Below, in pieces: positions 1-8,270 of a stretch of 64,000 nt of DNA. Made by a program: the position numbers and the translations under genes. The stretch is from NCBI GenBank assembly GCA_003417655.1, contig QVMW01000003.1:62001-126000 (forward strand). The letters run 5' to 3'. The stretch comes from Rhodobacteraceae bacterium 63075 (GTDB lineage Bacteria; Pseudomonadota; Alphaproteobacteria; Rhodobacterales; Rhodobacteraceae). A model generated the notes under the pieces. It had not been told where the DNA came from and searched no databases. It was given only the letters and a program-made list of their open reading frames with translations. Position 1 is the first letter of the stretch, and every line of letters begins with the position of its first letter.

Positions 1-16
1 GTCAACGCGCAGGGCG

Positions 17-1567
17 CTAGAAAAGCGAGCCCTGCTCGGGAGGCTTCTTCTTCGTCGGCGCGCGTTTTGCCGGCCCGCCCTGGGCGCCTGCCCCGGAAGC
101 CAGCTTGCCATCGGCGAACTCGATCTCCAGCGCCCCCGCCTTCGCGGCCTCCGCCTTCGTCTTGACCACGGCCCCGTCACCGCGCACCACCGCGTAGCCG
201 CGCTCCAGCGTGGCCTTGTAACCCAGCGTCTCGCGCAGACGGTCCACGGCCTCCAGCCGCTCGGAAAGCTGGCGCATCTGCCGCCGGCCCGCCTCCGAGA
301 CGCGCTGCTCGAGGCGCGTCAACTCGCGCTGCTTGCGGGCCATGTCCTGCCGGATCGCGGTCACGTTGAGCCGTGCCGCAACGCTTTCCAGCCGCTGCCT
401 GCGCTCCGCGATGCCGCGCAGCTTGAGCCGCTCCGAGGCCGTATCGAGCCGCCGCCGCTCGCCGCTGACGACGGCGCGCAGGAGCGAGGGCCGCAGGCTT
501 CCGGCCGCGTCCGAAAGCTGCACCCGCCGCTGCTGCACCCCGTGCCTGAGCGCCGCCGGAAGCCGCTCACCCGCGCGGTCGAGCCGCTGGCGCGGCCCGT
601 CGAGAAGCGCGTCGCTGCGCGGCAGGGCGCGGCTCAAGTCGGCCAGTCTCTGGCCCCGCTGCGCCACGGTGCCCCGCAGCGCGCCGCTCATCCGCCCGCC
701 CTGTTCGTTCACCCAGGCCAGCAGGTCGAGCCGGACCGGAACGGCCAGCTCCGCCGCTGCCGTCGGCGTCGGGGCGCGCTTGTCGGCGGCATGGTCGATG
801 AGCGTCGTGTCGGTCTCGTGGCCCACCGCCGAAATGAGCGGGATCTCCGAGGCCGCCGCCGCGCGCGCGACAACCTCCTCGTTGAAGCCCCACAGATCCT
901 CGATGGAGCCGCCGCCCCGCGCCACGATGATCAGATCGGGCCGCGGCAGCGCGCCGCCGGGTGTGAGCGCGTTGAACCCTTCGATCGCGCGGGCAACTTC
1001 GGGGGCGCAGGCCGCGCCCTGCACGGCCACGGGCCAGACCAGAACCTTGCGCGGAAACCGCTCGCGCAGCCGGTGCATGATGTCGCGGATGACCACGCCC
1101 TGCGTCGAGGTGACGACCCCGATGATCTTCGGCAGGTAGGGCAAGGGCCGCTTTCTGCCTGCGTCGAAGAGCCCCTCGGCGGCCAGCGTCTTCTTGCGCT
1201 TCTCCAGCATGGCCATCAGCGCGCCCTCGCCCGCGACGGCCACGTTGAGCGCGTTGAGCGCGAACTTGGACTGGAAGCCGCTGGCGGTCATCCGACCCTC
1301 GGCAACCACTTCCATGCCCTCCTCGGGCATCACGCCGATCCCGGCGATCTGGCCCTTCCACGTCATGCAGGACAGCACCGAGCGCTCATCCTTGAGATCG
1401 AAGTAAAGATGCCCCGAGCGCGCCTTCACGACGCGGCCCACCTCGCCGCGAATACGCACCCAGCCGAGCTCTCCCTCGATGAGCTTGCGCACCGTCCCGG
1501 CAATCTCGGAGACGGAAAATTCCGGCGTGTTGGAGCCTTCCATCGGCTCGTCGATCAGGTCGGACAT
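17..1567 (-). CDS. xseA: Exodeoxyribonuclease VII large subunit
   Basis: 516 aa, close to the usual family length. XseA is the catalytic subunit of exonuclease VII, a cytoplasmic single-strand DNA nuclease working with several XseB subunits. An N-terminal OB-fold (about residues 12-105) is followed by the catalytic core with GVVTSTQGVVIRDIMHRL, IIVARGGGSIEDLWGFNEE and SAVGHETDT, then a long Arg/Leu-rich helical region and a basic tail. The reading frame stays open 45 codons further upstream, but the ATG at 1567 has an AGCGAGG ribosome site and starts just before the conserved OB-fold, so it is preferred. Divergent from purD with 74 bp between starts. xseB is not in the window. Confidence 0.96.
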   Translation of the reverse strand: MSDLIDEPMEGSNTPEFSVSEIAGTVRKLIEGELGWVRIRGEVGRVVKARSGHLYFDLKDERSVLSCMTWKGQIAGIGVMPEEGMEVVAEGRMTASGFQSKFALNALNVAVAGEGALMAMLEKRKKTLAAEGLFDAGRKRPLPYLPKIIGVVTSTQGVVIRDIMHRLRERFPRKVLVWPVAVQGAACAPEVARAIEGFNALTPGGALPRPDLIIVARGGGSIEDLWGFNEEVVARAAAASEIPLISAVGHETDTTLIDHAADKRAPTPTAAAELAVPVRLDLLAWVNEQGGRMSGALRGTVAQRGQRLADLSRALPRSDALLDGPRQRLDRAGERLPAALRHGVQQRRVQLSDAAGSLRPSLLRAVVSGERRRLDTASERLKLRGIAERRQRLESVAARLNVTAIRQDMARKQRELTRLEQRVSEAGRRQMRQLSERLEAVDRLRETLGYKATLERGYAVVRGDGAVVKTKAEAAKAGALEIEFADGKLASGAGAQGGPAKRAPTKKKPPEQGSLF

Positions 1568-1641
1568 ATCGCCTCGCTTGTATATCGTCGGCCGCCAGCT
1601 TAGAACCCGCGCAGCCGAAGGCCAAGCAGGAGATGCGCGCA

Positions 1642-2907
1642 ATGAACATCCTAATTCTCGGAAGCGGCGGACGCGAGCACGCGCTGGCCTGGGCGACGGC
1701 ACAGAACCCCAAATGCGACAAGCTCGTCGTCGCCCCGGGCAATGCCGGGATCGCCGAGCTGGCGACCTGCCTGCCGCTCGATATCGAGGACGGCGCGGCG
1801 GTGGTGGACCTGGCCCGCGCCGAGCGGATCGACTTCGTCATCATCGGCCCCGAAGCGCCGCTGGCCGCAGGCGTGGCGGATGCGCTGCGCGAGGCCGGCA
1901 TTCTCACCTTCGGACCCAGCGCGGCGGCTGCGCAGCTCGAAGCCTCCAAGGCCTTCACCAAGGAAATCTGCGATGCCGCCCGAGCGCCCACGGCCCGCTA
2001 TGCCCATTTCACCGACCACGCCGCCGCGCGCGCCTATGTGCAAGAGCAAGGCGCGCCGATCGTCATCAAGGCCGACGGGCTTGCCGCGGGCAAGGGCGTG
2101 ACCGTGGCCATGACGGAAGGTGAGGCGCTGGCCGCCCTCGACGACATGTTCTCCGGCAGCTTCGGCGCGGCGGGCGCGGAAGTGGTGATCGAGGAGTTCA
2201 TGGAGGGCGAGGAGGCCAGCTTCTTCGTGCTCTGCGACGGCGAGGAGGCGCTCCCCCTCGGCACCGCGCAGGACCACAAGCGCGTGCGCGAAGGAGACAC
2301 CGGCCCCAACACGGGCGGCATGGGAGCCTATTCCCCCGCGCCCGTGATGAGCGAGGCCGTGACCGAGCGCTGCATGGCCGAGATCGTCCGCCCGACGCTC
2401 AAGGAAATGGCCGCGCGCGGCACGCCCTATCAAGGCGTGCTCTTCGTCGGACTGATGATCGAGAACGGCGCGCCACGGCTCGTGGAATACAATGCCCGCT
2501 TCGGCGACCCGGAATGCCAGGTCCTGATGATGCGCCTCGGCGCGCAGGCCTTCGACCATATCCACGCCGCCGCCGAGGGGCGGCTCTCGGAGGCGAAGGT
2601 GCACTGGGCGGGCGATCACGCCATGACGGTCGTCATGGCCGCGAAGGGCTACCCCGGCGCCTACGAGAAGGGCACGCCGATCACCGGCGTCGAGGCGCTG
2701 CCGGAGACAAGCCGCCGCATGGTCTTTCACGCCGGAACCCGGCGCGAGAACGGCCAGCTCGTCTCTGCCGGCGGGCGCGTGCTCAATGTCACGGCGCGGG
2801 GTGAAAGCCTTCAGGAGGCGCGCGATGCAGCCTACGGGATGATCGAAGCCATCGACTGGCCCGAGGGCTTTTACCGCAGCGATATCGGCTGGCGCGCGCT
2901 CGGTTGA
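1642..2907 (+). CDS. purD: Phosphoribosylamine-glycine ligase (GARS)
   Basis: 421 aa ATP-grasp enzyme of purine synthesis that joins glycine to 5-phosphoribosylamine. The N-terminus LILGSGGREHALAW is the family hallmark; the ATP-grasp part shows KADGLAAGKGV, the signature TGGMGAYSPAP and VEYNARFGDPE. Two ATGs compete, at 1633 and 1642. AGGAG at 1628-1632 touches the first and is 9 bases from the second, so 1642 is chosen. It ends at TGA 2907; an 80-base gap with no clear terminator separates it from the next plus-strand gene. Confidence 0.96.
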   Translation: MNILILGSGGREHALAWATAQNPKCDKLVVAPGNAGIAELATCLPLDIEDGAAVVDLARAERIDFVIIGPEAPLAAGVADALREAGILTFGPSAAAAQLEASKAFTKEICDAARAPTARYAHFTDHAAARAYVQEQGAPIVIKADGLAAGKGVTVAMTEGEALAALDDMFSGSFGAAGAEVVIEEFMEGEEASFFVLCDGEEALPLGTAQDHKRVREGDTGPNTGGMGAYSPAPVMSEAVTERCMAEIVRPTLKEMAARGTPYQGVLFVGLMIENGAPRLVEYNARFGDPECQVLMMRLGAQAFDHIHAAAEGRLSEAKVHWAGDHAMTVVMAAKGYPGAYEKGTPITGVEALPETSRRMVFHAGTRRENGQLVSAGGRVLNVTARGESLQEARDAAYGMIEAIDWPEGFYRSDIGWRALG

Positions 2908-2987
2908 GCTTCGGGCTGCGCTGCGCGCCCTTGAAGGCGGTGCCACATGATGGTTCATTGCAAGCACGAGCATTTCGGGAGCATGTC

Positions 2988-3542
2988 ATGAGAACCGGGC
3001 TAATCGGAGCCATATCGGGCCTTTCCCTCGCGGCATCATGCGCCGCTGCGGAGGGGCGCGGCGTCGCCAGGGCGCAGGTGGACATTTTCGCCCAGCTCGC
3101 GCCCGGAGACACGCTGCACATCCCCGCCGCGGATACGGAAGAAACGCCGCGCCCACCCGCCACCGAGCGGATGCGCGCGCTGGGGTATTCGATTGATCGC
3201 GAGGCCCCGGAGAGTTTGGAAATCACGCGGGACGGCGCGCCCGTCTATACGGTGCAGAGCTTTTCGATCCGCGTCCACGGCCCGGCCTACATGAGCGACA
3301 GCGCCGATCCCGGCGTCCTGATTCTGTCGGCCAACAGCCGCAGCTTCTCCGATCTGGTGCTGATCGAACTGACCGAGGATGGCCCCGAGATCCGGATGTC
3401 GCAAAACGGGTTCACCCGGGACGTGACCGCGCTCTTCGACGAGGCCATCGACAGGTTGGAAGCCGGTCAGCCCGCGTTGGCGCCGGCCCGGCCCGGCCCG
3501 CTCAAGCGCCCCGAGCTGCCGGAGCTCAAGCTGCGCGACTGA
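2988..3542 (+). CDS. Secreted protein of unknown function
   Basis: 184 aa with a signal peptide (residues 1 to about 20, MRTGLIGAISGLSLAASCAA) and no further membrane segment, so probably periplasmic. The frame extends upstream, but the ATG at 2988 has GGGAG at 2977-2981 and starts exactly at the signal peptide. The mature part is a compact mixed domain followed by a Pro-rich tail. No recognised family. It follows purD in the same direction and faces a minus-strand gene across 19 bp. Confidence 0.75.
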   Translation: MRTGLIGAISGLSLAASCAAAEGRGVARAQVDIFAQLAPGDTLHIPAADTEETPRPPATERMRALGYSIDREAPESLEITRDGAPVYTVQSFSIRVHGPAYMSDSADPGVLILSANSRSFSDLVLIELTEDGPEIRMSQNGFTRDVTALFDEAIDRLEAGQPALAPARPGPLKRPELPELKLRD

Positions 3543-3561
3543 GCGCAGCCCCCCGCTGGGA

Positions 3562-4473
3562 TCACTCATTGCCCGTCAGGCCGCAACGCGCCCTGAACAG
3601 CGACAGCGCCGCCGTGTCCTCCGGCTCCGGGCCGTTGGCGATCAAGACGACCCGCTCGTCGCCATAGAGCATCTCGACCGATCCCGCCTCCTCGAGCCGT
3701 TCGAAGAGGTCCGTCTGCCGCCCCACCATGCCGATCGGATACCAATCGCCGGTCTGGTCACTGATCTGCGGCATCAGCCTCAAGGGCATTTCCATCCCGT
3801 CAGCCACGAGCGCGACCTGCCGTGGGACCGCTTCCGCGCTGTCATGGCTGCGGTCCACGAGCACCCAGATATCATCGCCGTTGTCGGGGCAGCGGAACCG
3901 GATCTGGCTGTAGGTCTCGCCGTCATCGCCCCGCGCGCGCCAGCCCAGCTCCGCCGCGGTGGCGAGATCCCAGGAGCCCGGAATGAACGCCCAGTGCCCG
4001 GGCGACGGCGCAGGCTCGGGGGCCGCAGCGGTGTCGGGCACGTCCTCCTCAAGCGGGCGGCGGCGGTCTCGCCCGAATGAGAGGCTTTCGCCCCGGGCCA
4101 GCGCGGCGGCCTGATCGTCGGTCAGATGCTCGTAGGTCGACAGGATGTCGGGGGTCATGCCCTCCACCTCGTGGAGAATGACGAACCCGTCGCTGCGCAT
4201 CTCGGCCAGCACAAAATGCGCCGCGCTGCGCGCCCGCCGCCAGATCACGGTGAAATTCGCATGGCCATTGCCGGTCATGTCGCGCACGCCGCGCATCACG
4301 AAAAGCGGATCGCCCGGGTCCTGGCTGACCTCGAAGACGGTCTTGCCACGATGCGTCACCGTGAGCTCGCCCGGCTCGAGCACCAGCTTGTAGCCGGGGT
4401 TGAGCGATTGCGCCGTGGCGGCCCCGGCCCCGAGGGCGAGCGCGGCGGCGGCGATGAAAATACGTCTGAACAT
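3562..4473 (-). CDS. Secreted protein of unknown function
   Basis: 303 aa. A clear signal peptide (MFRRIFIAAAALALGAGAATAQ) predicts export to the periplasm. The middle of the mature protein is low-complexity Pro/Ala-rich (around residues 145-160, AAAPEPAPSPG). Two Cys in the C-terminal half (FRCPDNGDD and FRARCGLTGN) could form a disulfide. No family recognised. It lies 17 bp downstream of another exported protein gene on the same strand (4491-5915) and is probably co-transcribed with it from the promoter region near 5916-6100. Confidence 0.75.
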   Translation of the reverse strand: MFRRIFIAAAALALGAGAATAQSLNPGYKLVLEPGELTVTHRGKTVFEVSQDPGDPLFVMRGVRDMTGNGHANFTVIWRRARSAAHFVLAEMRSDGFVILHEVEGMTPDILSTYEHLTDDQAAALARGESLSFGRDRRRPLEEDVPDTAAAPEPAPSPGHWAFIPGSWDLATAAELGWRARGDDGETYSQIRFRCPDNGDDIWVLVDRSHDSAEAVPRQVALVADGMEMPLRLMPQISDQTGDWYPIGMVGRQTDLFERLEEAGSVEMLYGDERVVLIANGPEPEDTAALSLFRARCGLTGNE

Positions 4474-4490
4474 CTCTGCTCTCCTGTGTC

Positions 4491-5915
4491 TCAGTGGCTG
4501 CGCAGCGCGGCGTCAAGCTCGAGCGCGCGCGCCTCTTCGTTATTCTCGATGCGCTCGAACAGATCGCCGCGCGCCTCGGTGAGGTCCACGAGCCGCTCCG
4601 CCAGCGCAACCTCCAGCGCCTCGAAATGCCGGATCGCCCTGGCCTGGCTCGCCAGGATCGAGGCGTCGGAGTCCGCCGTCTCCTTCCAGCTCTGCAAGCT
4701 TTGCGGCAAGAGCAGCGCCCCGGCGATGTCGGAATAGCCCGCAAGGCCGGAGACAGGATCGGTCGGCACCACGTTCATCCAGTTGATCGTCGATTTGAGC
4801 ATGGATTTGACGATATTGCCCGAGAAATTTGTGCGCAGCACCAGCAATTGCTGGCGCACGTCATTCACCCGCGCCTGCGTGTCGAGATGGGCGAGGCGAT
4901 AGAGCTCGATGGCCTCCATCAGCTCGTTGTAGCGCGTGACCCCGGCCGCCGTCGGACGGCGCGTCCATTGCCAGCGCGCGCCCGCGGCCTCGAGATCGGC
5001 GAGATAGGCATTGAGGCTCTCCACCTGCCGCGCCGCCAGGTCGAACTCATGCCGCGCGATGCTCTGCTCCAGACTGGCGGCAAAGCGGTTGATGTCTTCA
5101 AGCAGGGATTCGGCATGAAACCCGTCCACCCCGCTGGCCGTGATGTAGGCCCCGGCGGAGGCTGCGCCTTCCAAGGGGATCGCCACGGCGTAGCGAGTCA
5201 CAGAAAAGGGCGTTTCCTCAACTTGTTTGAACCCTGCAACGCCCTCGATCTCAGCCTTGAGATGCAGAAAGCTGCTCCCACCTTCGCCTTCGTATCTGCC
5301 AAGGAGGCTCAAGCACAGGCTGGCCCTTGCATATTTCCCGTTGGAGCGGCTCAGGTTGACCCCGAAACACCCAGGGCGATCACCGGCGGTGACTACGCCC
5401 TCGGACACGATCTCCCTGTTGAGCTTGCCGGGCATGGACATCTGTCCTGCTTCGCGCACAGCGACCCCGTAGACGGCCCCGAAGCTGAGCCTGTCGCCCA
5501 TGCGGTCGTATGAGAGCTCGCGGATGGCCTCCACCCCTTCGACCGAAGCAATGCGCTGTGCCTTCGGCAAGCCGGGTTGCGCCGCGCTGTTCAGATCAAG
5601 TCCCATCGCGACCGGGCGGCCACCTTCGAAAACGATCCATGGCCATATCATGTCGGGCAGATCGGGGCGATACGGCATCCCTGCCAATATGCCTGCCAAC
5701 TCGCCCGTCAGGCCCAATTCCGGCGGGAATGGACCGGGCTTTGCAGCCCCTTTTTCGAGATTCGTCATGAATGAGGTCGGGTCAGCGTCGCTCTGGAAGT
5801 TCGTCGCCAGCGCATACCGCTCGGGCAGCCCGTTTCCCTGGGCTGTCCCGCGCGTTGCAAGCCCGGCGAAAGCCAGTGCCAATGTCACAATGACCAAAGC
5901 AGAAAATCGACGCAT
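4491..5915 (-). CDS. Secreted coiled-coil-rich protein of unknown function
   Basis: 474 aa. The start is ATG 5915 (AGAGG 7-12 bases upstream) rather than an upstream in-frame codon, because residues 1-25 (MRRFSALVIVTLALAFAGLA) make a typical signal peptide. The first half is probably globular with two Cys (DRPGCFGVN and ASLCLSLL). From about residue 270 to the end it is rich in Glu, Leu, Ala and Arg heptads, suggesting a long helical or coiled-coil rod. First gene of a likely two-gene unit with 3562-4473. Its upstream region carries the compound GTTAAC/TGTAC element described separately. Function unknown. Confidence 0.75.
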   Translation of the reverse strand: MRRFSALVIVTLALAFAGLATRGTAQGNGLPERYALATNFQSDADPTSFMTNLEKGAAKPGPFPPELGLTGELAGILAGMPYRPDLPDMIWPWIVFEGGRPVAMGLDLNSAAQPGLPKAQRIASVEGVEAIRELSYDRMGDRLSFGAVYGVAVREAGQMSMPGKLNREIVSEGVVTAGDRPGCFGVNLSRSNGKYARASLCLSLLGRYEGEGGSSFLHLKAEIEGVAGFKQVEETPFSVTRYAVAIPLEGAASAGAYITASGVDGFHAESLLEDINRFAASLEQSIARHEFDLAARQVESLNAYLADLEAAGARWQWTRRPTAAGVTRYNELMEAIELYRLAHLDTQARVNDVRQQLLVLRTNFSGNIVKSMLKSTINWMNVVPTDPVSGLAGYSDIAGALLLPQSLQSWKETADSDASILASQARAIRHFEALEVALAERLVDLTEARGDLFERIENNEEARALELDAALRSH

Positions 5916-6021
5916 CCTTGCCTCTTCAATCCTCAAATTCTCGTTTTCGCGCGTCCCATGGCACTCTGCGCCCTTCATTCCGGAATCTCAAGCCGTCCCC
6001 CTGCGGCCTTCCACCGCGCGC

Positions 6022-6107
6022 GGCGTTAACTAATTTTCGGTTAACGCCCGCCTGCATCCGGGGGTGTACAGGGGGGTGTACTAGCGGGGTGCACAGGGGG
6101 GTGACAG
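6022..6107. promoter_or_regulatory. Compound repeat: GTTAAC pair plus TGTAC array
   Basis: The gene-free stretch 5916-6200 holds an inverted repeat GGCGTTAAC (6022-6030) / GTTAACGCC (6040-6048), so two GTTAAC boxes sit 15 bp apart. Then come four tandem units of a G-run plus TGTACA (6065), TGTACTAG (6077), TGCACA (6090) and a degenerate TGACAG (6102), with a 12-13 bp period. TTAACC boxes follow near 6133 and 6161. The element lies 107-190 bp upstream of the minus-strand gene starting at 5915. A matching arrangement occurs at 56461-56595. A binding role is inferred; the factor is unknown. Confidence 0.6.
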
Positions 6108-6200
6108 GGCGTTTTCGGAGCCGGAGGGCGCATTAACCTTGTGGGACGGGGCGCTCAGCGGGCCTTAACCCGACCGTGATATGCACGCCTTGCCAAGGGC

Positions 6201-7400
6201 TTAGCGCAGGCCCGCCTGGAAGACGGCGCTCACCTCCGCCTTGATGATCCGCGCGATGAGCGCGCAGTCGTCCAGCGAGAAGGTCAGCGGCAGCCGCATG
6301 TCGATGATCGATTTCAGAACGCGGTCGCTTTGCGGCATCGGCTCGGAAGGCGCATAGCGCCAGCTGTCATAGCGGCTGGTAAAGCCCACAGGCTCGGCCC
6401 CGCCAAACCATTTCAGCTCCACCCCCCGCGCCGCGCAGCGGGCCAGAAGCTCGGCAATCGCCGCCTCACCCCAGTCCGGCAGCAGGAACTGGATCGAGGA
6501 GCCCACGTAATACTCCGCCGCGGGCCGCTCCACCACGCGCAGTCCCGGCGTCTCGCGCAGCCCCGCCTCGACCGTCCGGTAGCGCGCGTTCCACGCCTCG
6601 CAGCGCGCCGCGAGCTGCGCCAGTTGCGGCCGCAGGATCGCCGCGCGCAGATGGTCCATCCGGCCCGACACATTCGGCGTGTCGTATTTCACCCGCTCGA
6701 AGACCTCCGCCCCGGGCACGGCGAGGTGCCGCTCATAGAGCATGTAGGAGCCCGACAGCACGGTCGCCCGCGCGGCAATATCTTCATCGTCGGTGACGAG
6801 AAAGCCGCCCTCACCCGAGTTGAGATGCTTGTAAGTTTGCGTGGAATAACAACCGATTAGGCCATCCGTGCCCGAGAGCCGCCCGTTCCAGCGCGCGCCC
6901 ATCGTATGGGCGCAATCCTCGATGACTTTCAAACCCCTAGCATCGCAAAGCGCCATCAGCGCGTCCATGTCGGCCAGGTGCCCGCGCATGTGGCTGAGCA
7001 TCAGCACATCCGCCTGCCCGGCCTTGGCGGCGAGATCATCGAGGTCGATGGTCAGCGCCTCCGTCACCCCGACAAAGACGGGCACCGCCCCCACCGAGGC
7101 AATCGCCCCCGGCACGGGCGCCAGCGTGAAGGCATTCGTCAAGACCCGCTCGCCCGGCCCGACCCCGACCGCCCGGAGCGCGCAGGCCAGCGCATAGCCC
7201 CCCGAGGCCACGGCAAGGCAGTAGCGCATGCCCATCGCTTCGGCGAACTCGGCCTCCAGAAGCGCCGTCTCGCCGGCCTCGCCCTCGGCCAGATTGTAGC
7301 GATGCAGCCGCCCGCTGCGCATCACCTCCACGGCCCGCGCGATCGCCTCCTCGGGGATCGGCTCCTGTTGGGTGAAACTGCCTTCGAATGTCTCTGTCAT
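6201..7400 (-). CDS. DegT/DnrJ/EryC1/StrS-family PLP aminotransferase
   Basis: 399 aa. Members transfer amino groups to keto-sugars for glycan or antibiotic synthesis. The PLP lysine is Lys191 in TQTYKHLNSGEGGF, and VIEDCAHTMGARWNG carries the Asp that contacts the cofactor ring. The start is ATG 7400 (AGAGGGGG just upstream); codons further upstream encode an unrelated-looking leader. It lies 88 bp downstream of the HAD phosphatase gene on the same strand. No sugar-nucleotide genes are adjacent, so the substrate cannot be read from context. Confidence 0.88.
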   Translation of the reverse strand: MTETFEGSFTQQEPIPEEAIARAVEVMRSGRLHRYNLAEGEAGETALLEAEFAEAMGMRYCLAVASGGYALACALRAVGVGPGERVLTNAFTLAPVPGAIASVGAVPVFVGVTEALTIDLDDLAAKAGQADVLMLSHMRGHLADMDALMALCDARGLKVIEDCAHTMGARWNGRLSGTDGLIGCYSTQTYKHLNSGEGGFLVTDDEDIAARATVLSGSYMLYERHLAVPGAEVFERVKYDTPNVSGRMDHLRAAILRPQLAQLAARCEAWNARYRTVEAGLRETPGLRVVERPAAEYYVGSSIQFLLPDWGEAAIAELLARCAARGVELKWFGGAEPVGFTSRYDSWRYAPSEPMPQSDRVLKSIIDMRLPLTFSLDDCALIARIIKAEVSAVFQAGLR

Positions 7401-7488
7401 GCCCCCTCTATGCGGGCGCGGCCCCGGGAAATCAATCTCGGCGCATGGCTTTTTCGATAGCCTCCAAAGACTTTGCGCAGGCTCCGAA

Positions 7489-8151
7489 CTAGCGCAGCAG
7501 CCGCGCACAGACCTCAGGCAACTCGTGATAGGCCGAGATCAGCGCCTCCGGCTCCAGCGCCGCCATGTCCGCGCCCGAGGGGCCGAACGTGACCAGAACC
7601 GAAGGAACCCCCGCCGCGCGGGCGGTGTTGCGATCGGTGTCGCTGTCGCCCACCAGAAGGCAGCGCCCGGGCGTGCCGCCCGCGCGCCGCGCCGCCTCGA
7701 AGAGCGGCGCGGGGTCGGGCTTGCGCACGGCCAGCGTATCGGCCCCGACAAGCGCACCGAACAGGTCGAGCGCGCCGAGCCGGTGCATGAGCTCGCGCGC
7801 AAGCGCCTCGGGCTTGTTGGTGCAAATGGCAAGCTTGTAGCCGCCCCGGCGCAGCTCCTCGACCGCGTCGAGCGCCCCGTCATAGAACACCGTGTGCACA
7901 TCGATCTTCGCGCCGTAAGCCTCCAGAAGCCTCGGGTAATAGGCTTCGATCACCGCGTCGTCGGGCCGCCCCAGCCGCTCCAGCCCGGCGCGCAACATCG
8001 CCTTGCCGCCCCGGAGCGCCACGCCCGCATCGCCCACCACGTCGAGCACATCGCCCTCGCCCATCGCGCGGAAACATTCGTTCGCCGCCGCGATGAGATC
8101 ACCGCTGGTGTCGGCCAGGGTTCCGTCCAGATCGAAAACAACCGCTCGCAT
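7489..8151 (-). CDS. gph: HAD-superfamily phosphatase, phosphoglycolate phosphatase-like
   Basis: 220 aa. HAD motif I is at the N-terminus (VVFDLDGTLADT, nucleophile Asp8), motif II is in LAICTNKPE, and the C-terminal motif is LLVGDSDTDRNTARAAG. A helical cap lies between motifs I and II. This fits Gph-type enzymes that hydrolyse 2-phosphoglycolate, but related sugar phosphatases share the pattern, so the symbol is tentative. ATG 8151 has GGAGGG upstream; an upstream in-frame extension is rejected because it precedes motif I with a non-conserved leader. Divergent from glmU across 119 bp. Confidence 0.85.
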   Translation of the reverse strand: MRAVVFDLDGTLADTSGDLIAAANECFRAMGEGDVLDVVGDAGVALRGGKAMLRAGLERLGRPDDAVIEAYYPRLLEAYGAKIDVHTVFYDGALDAVEELRRGGYKLAICTNKPEALARELMHRLGALDLFGALVGADTLAVRKPDPAPLFEAARRAGGTPGRCLLVGDSDTDRNTARAAGVPSVLVTFGPSGADMAALEPEALISAYHELPEVCARLLR

Positions 8152-8270
8152 CGCGCCCTCCAATATGTCACATGCCGCAACATTGCTTGAACGCGTTGGC
8201 CTTGTGCTGTCTGCCCCAGCGGATAAAACGGTCCGGGCAGAAAACACAAGAGAAACCGCAAGAGCGCCAC

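Noticed and set aside
333..1603. Long plus-strand ORFs opposite xseA (268 and 353 aa)
   Set aside because: Arg/Pro/Ala-rich shadows of the xseA codons on the other strand; no start signal or protein pattern.
6022..6048. Classic CtrA site
   Set aside because: The TTAA half-sites are 11 bases apart instead of the 7 expected for CtrA; kept only as an unexplained element.
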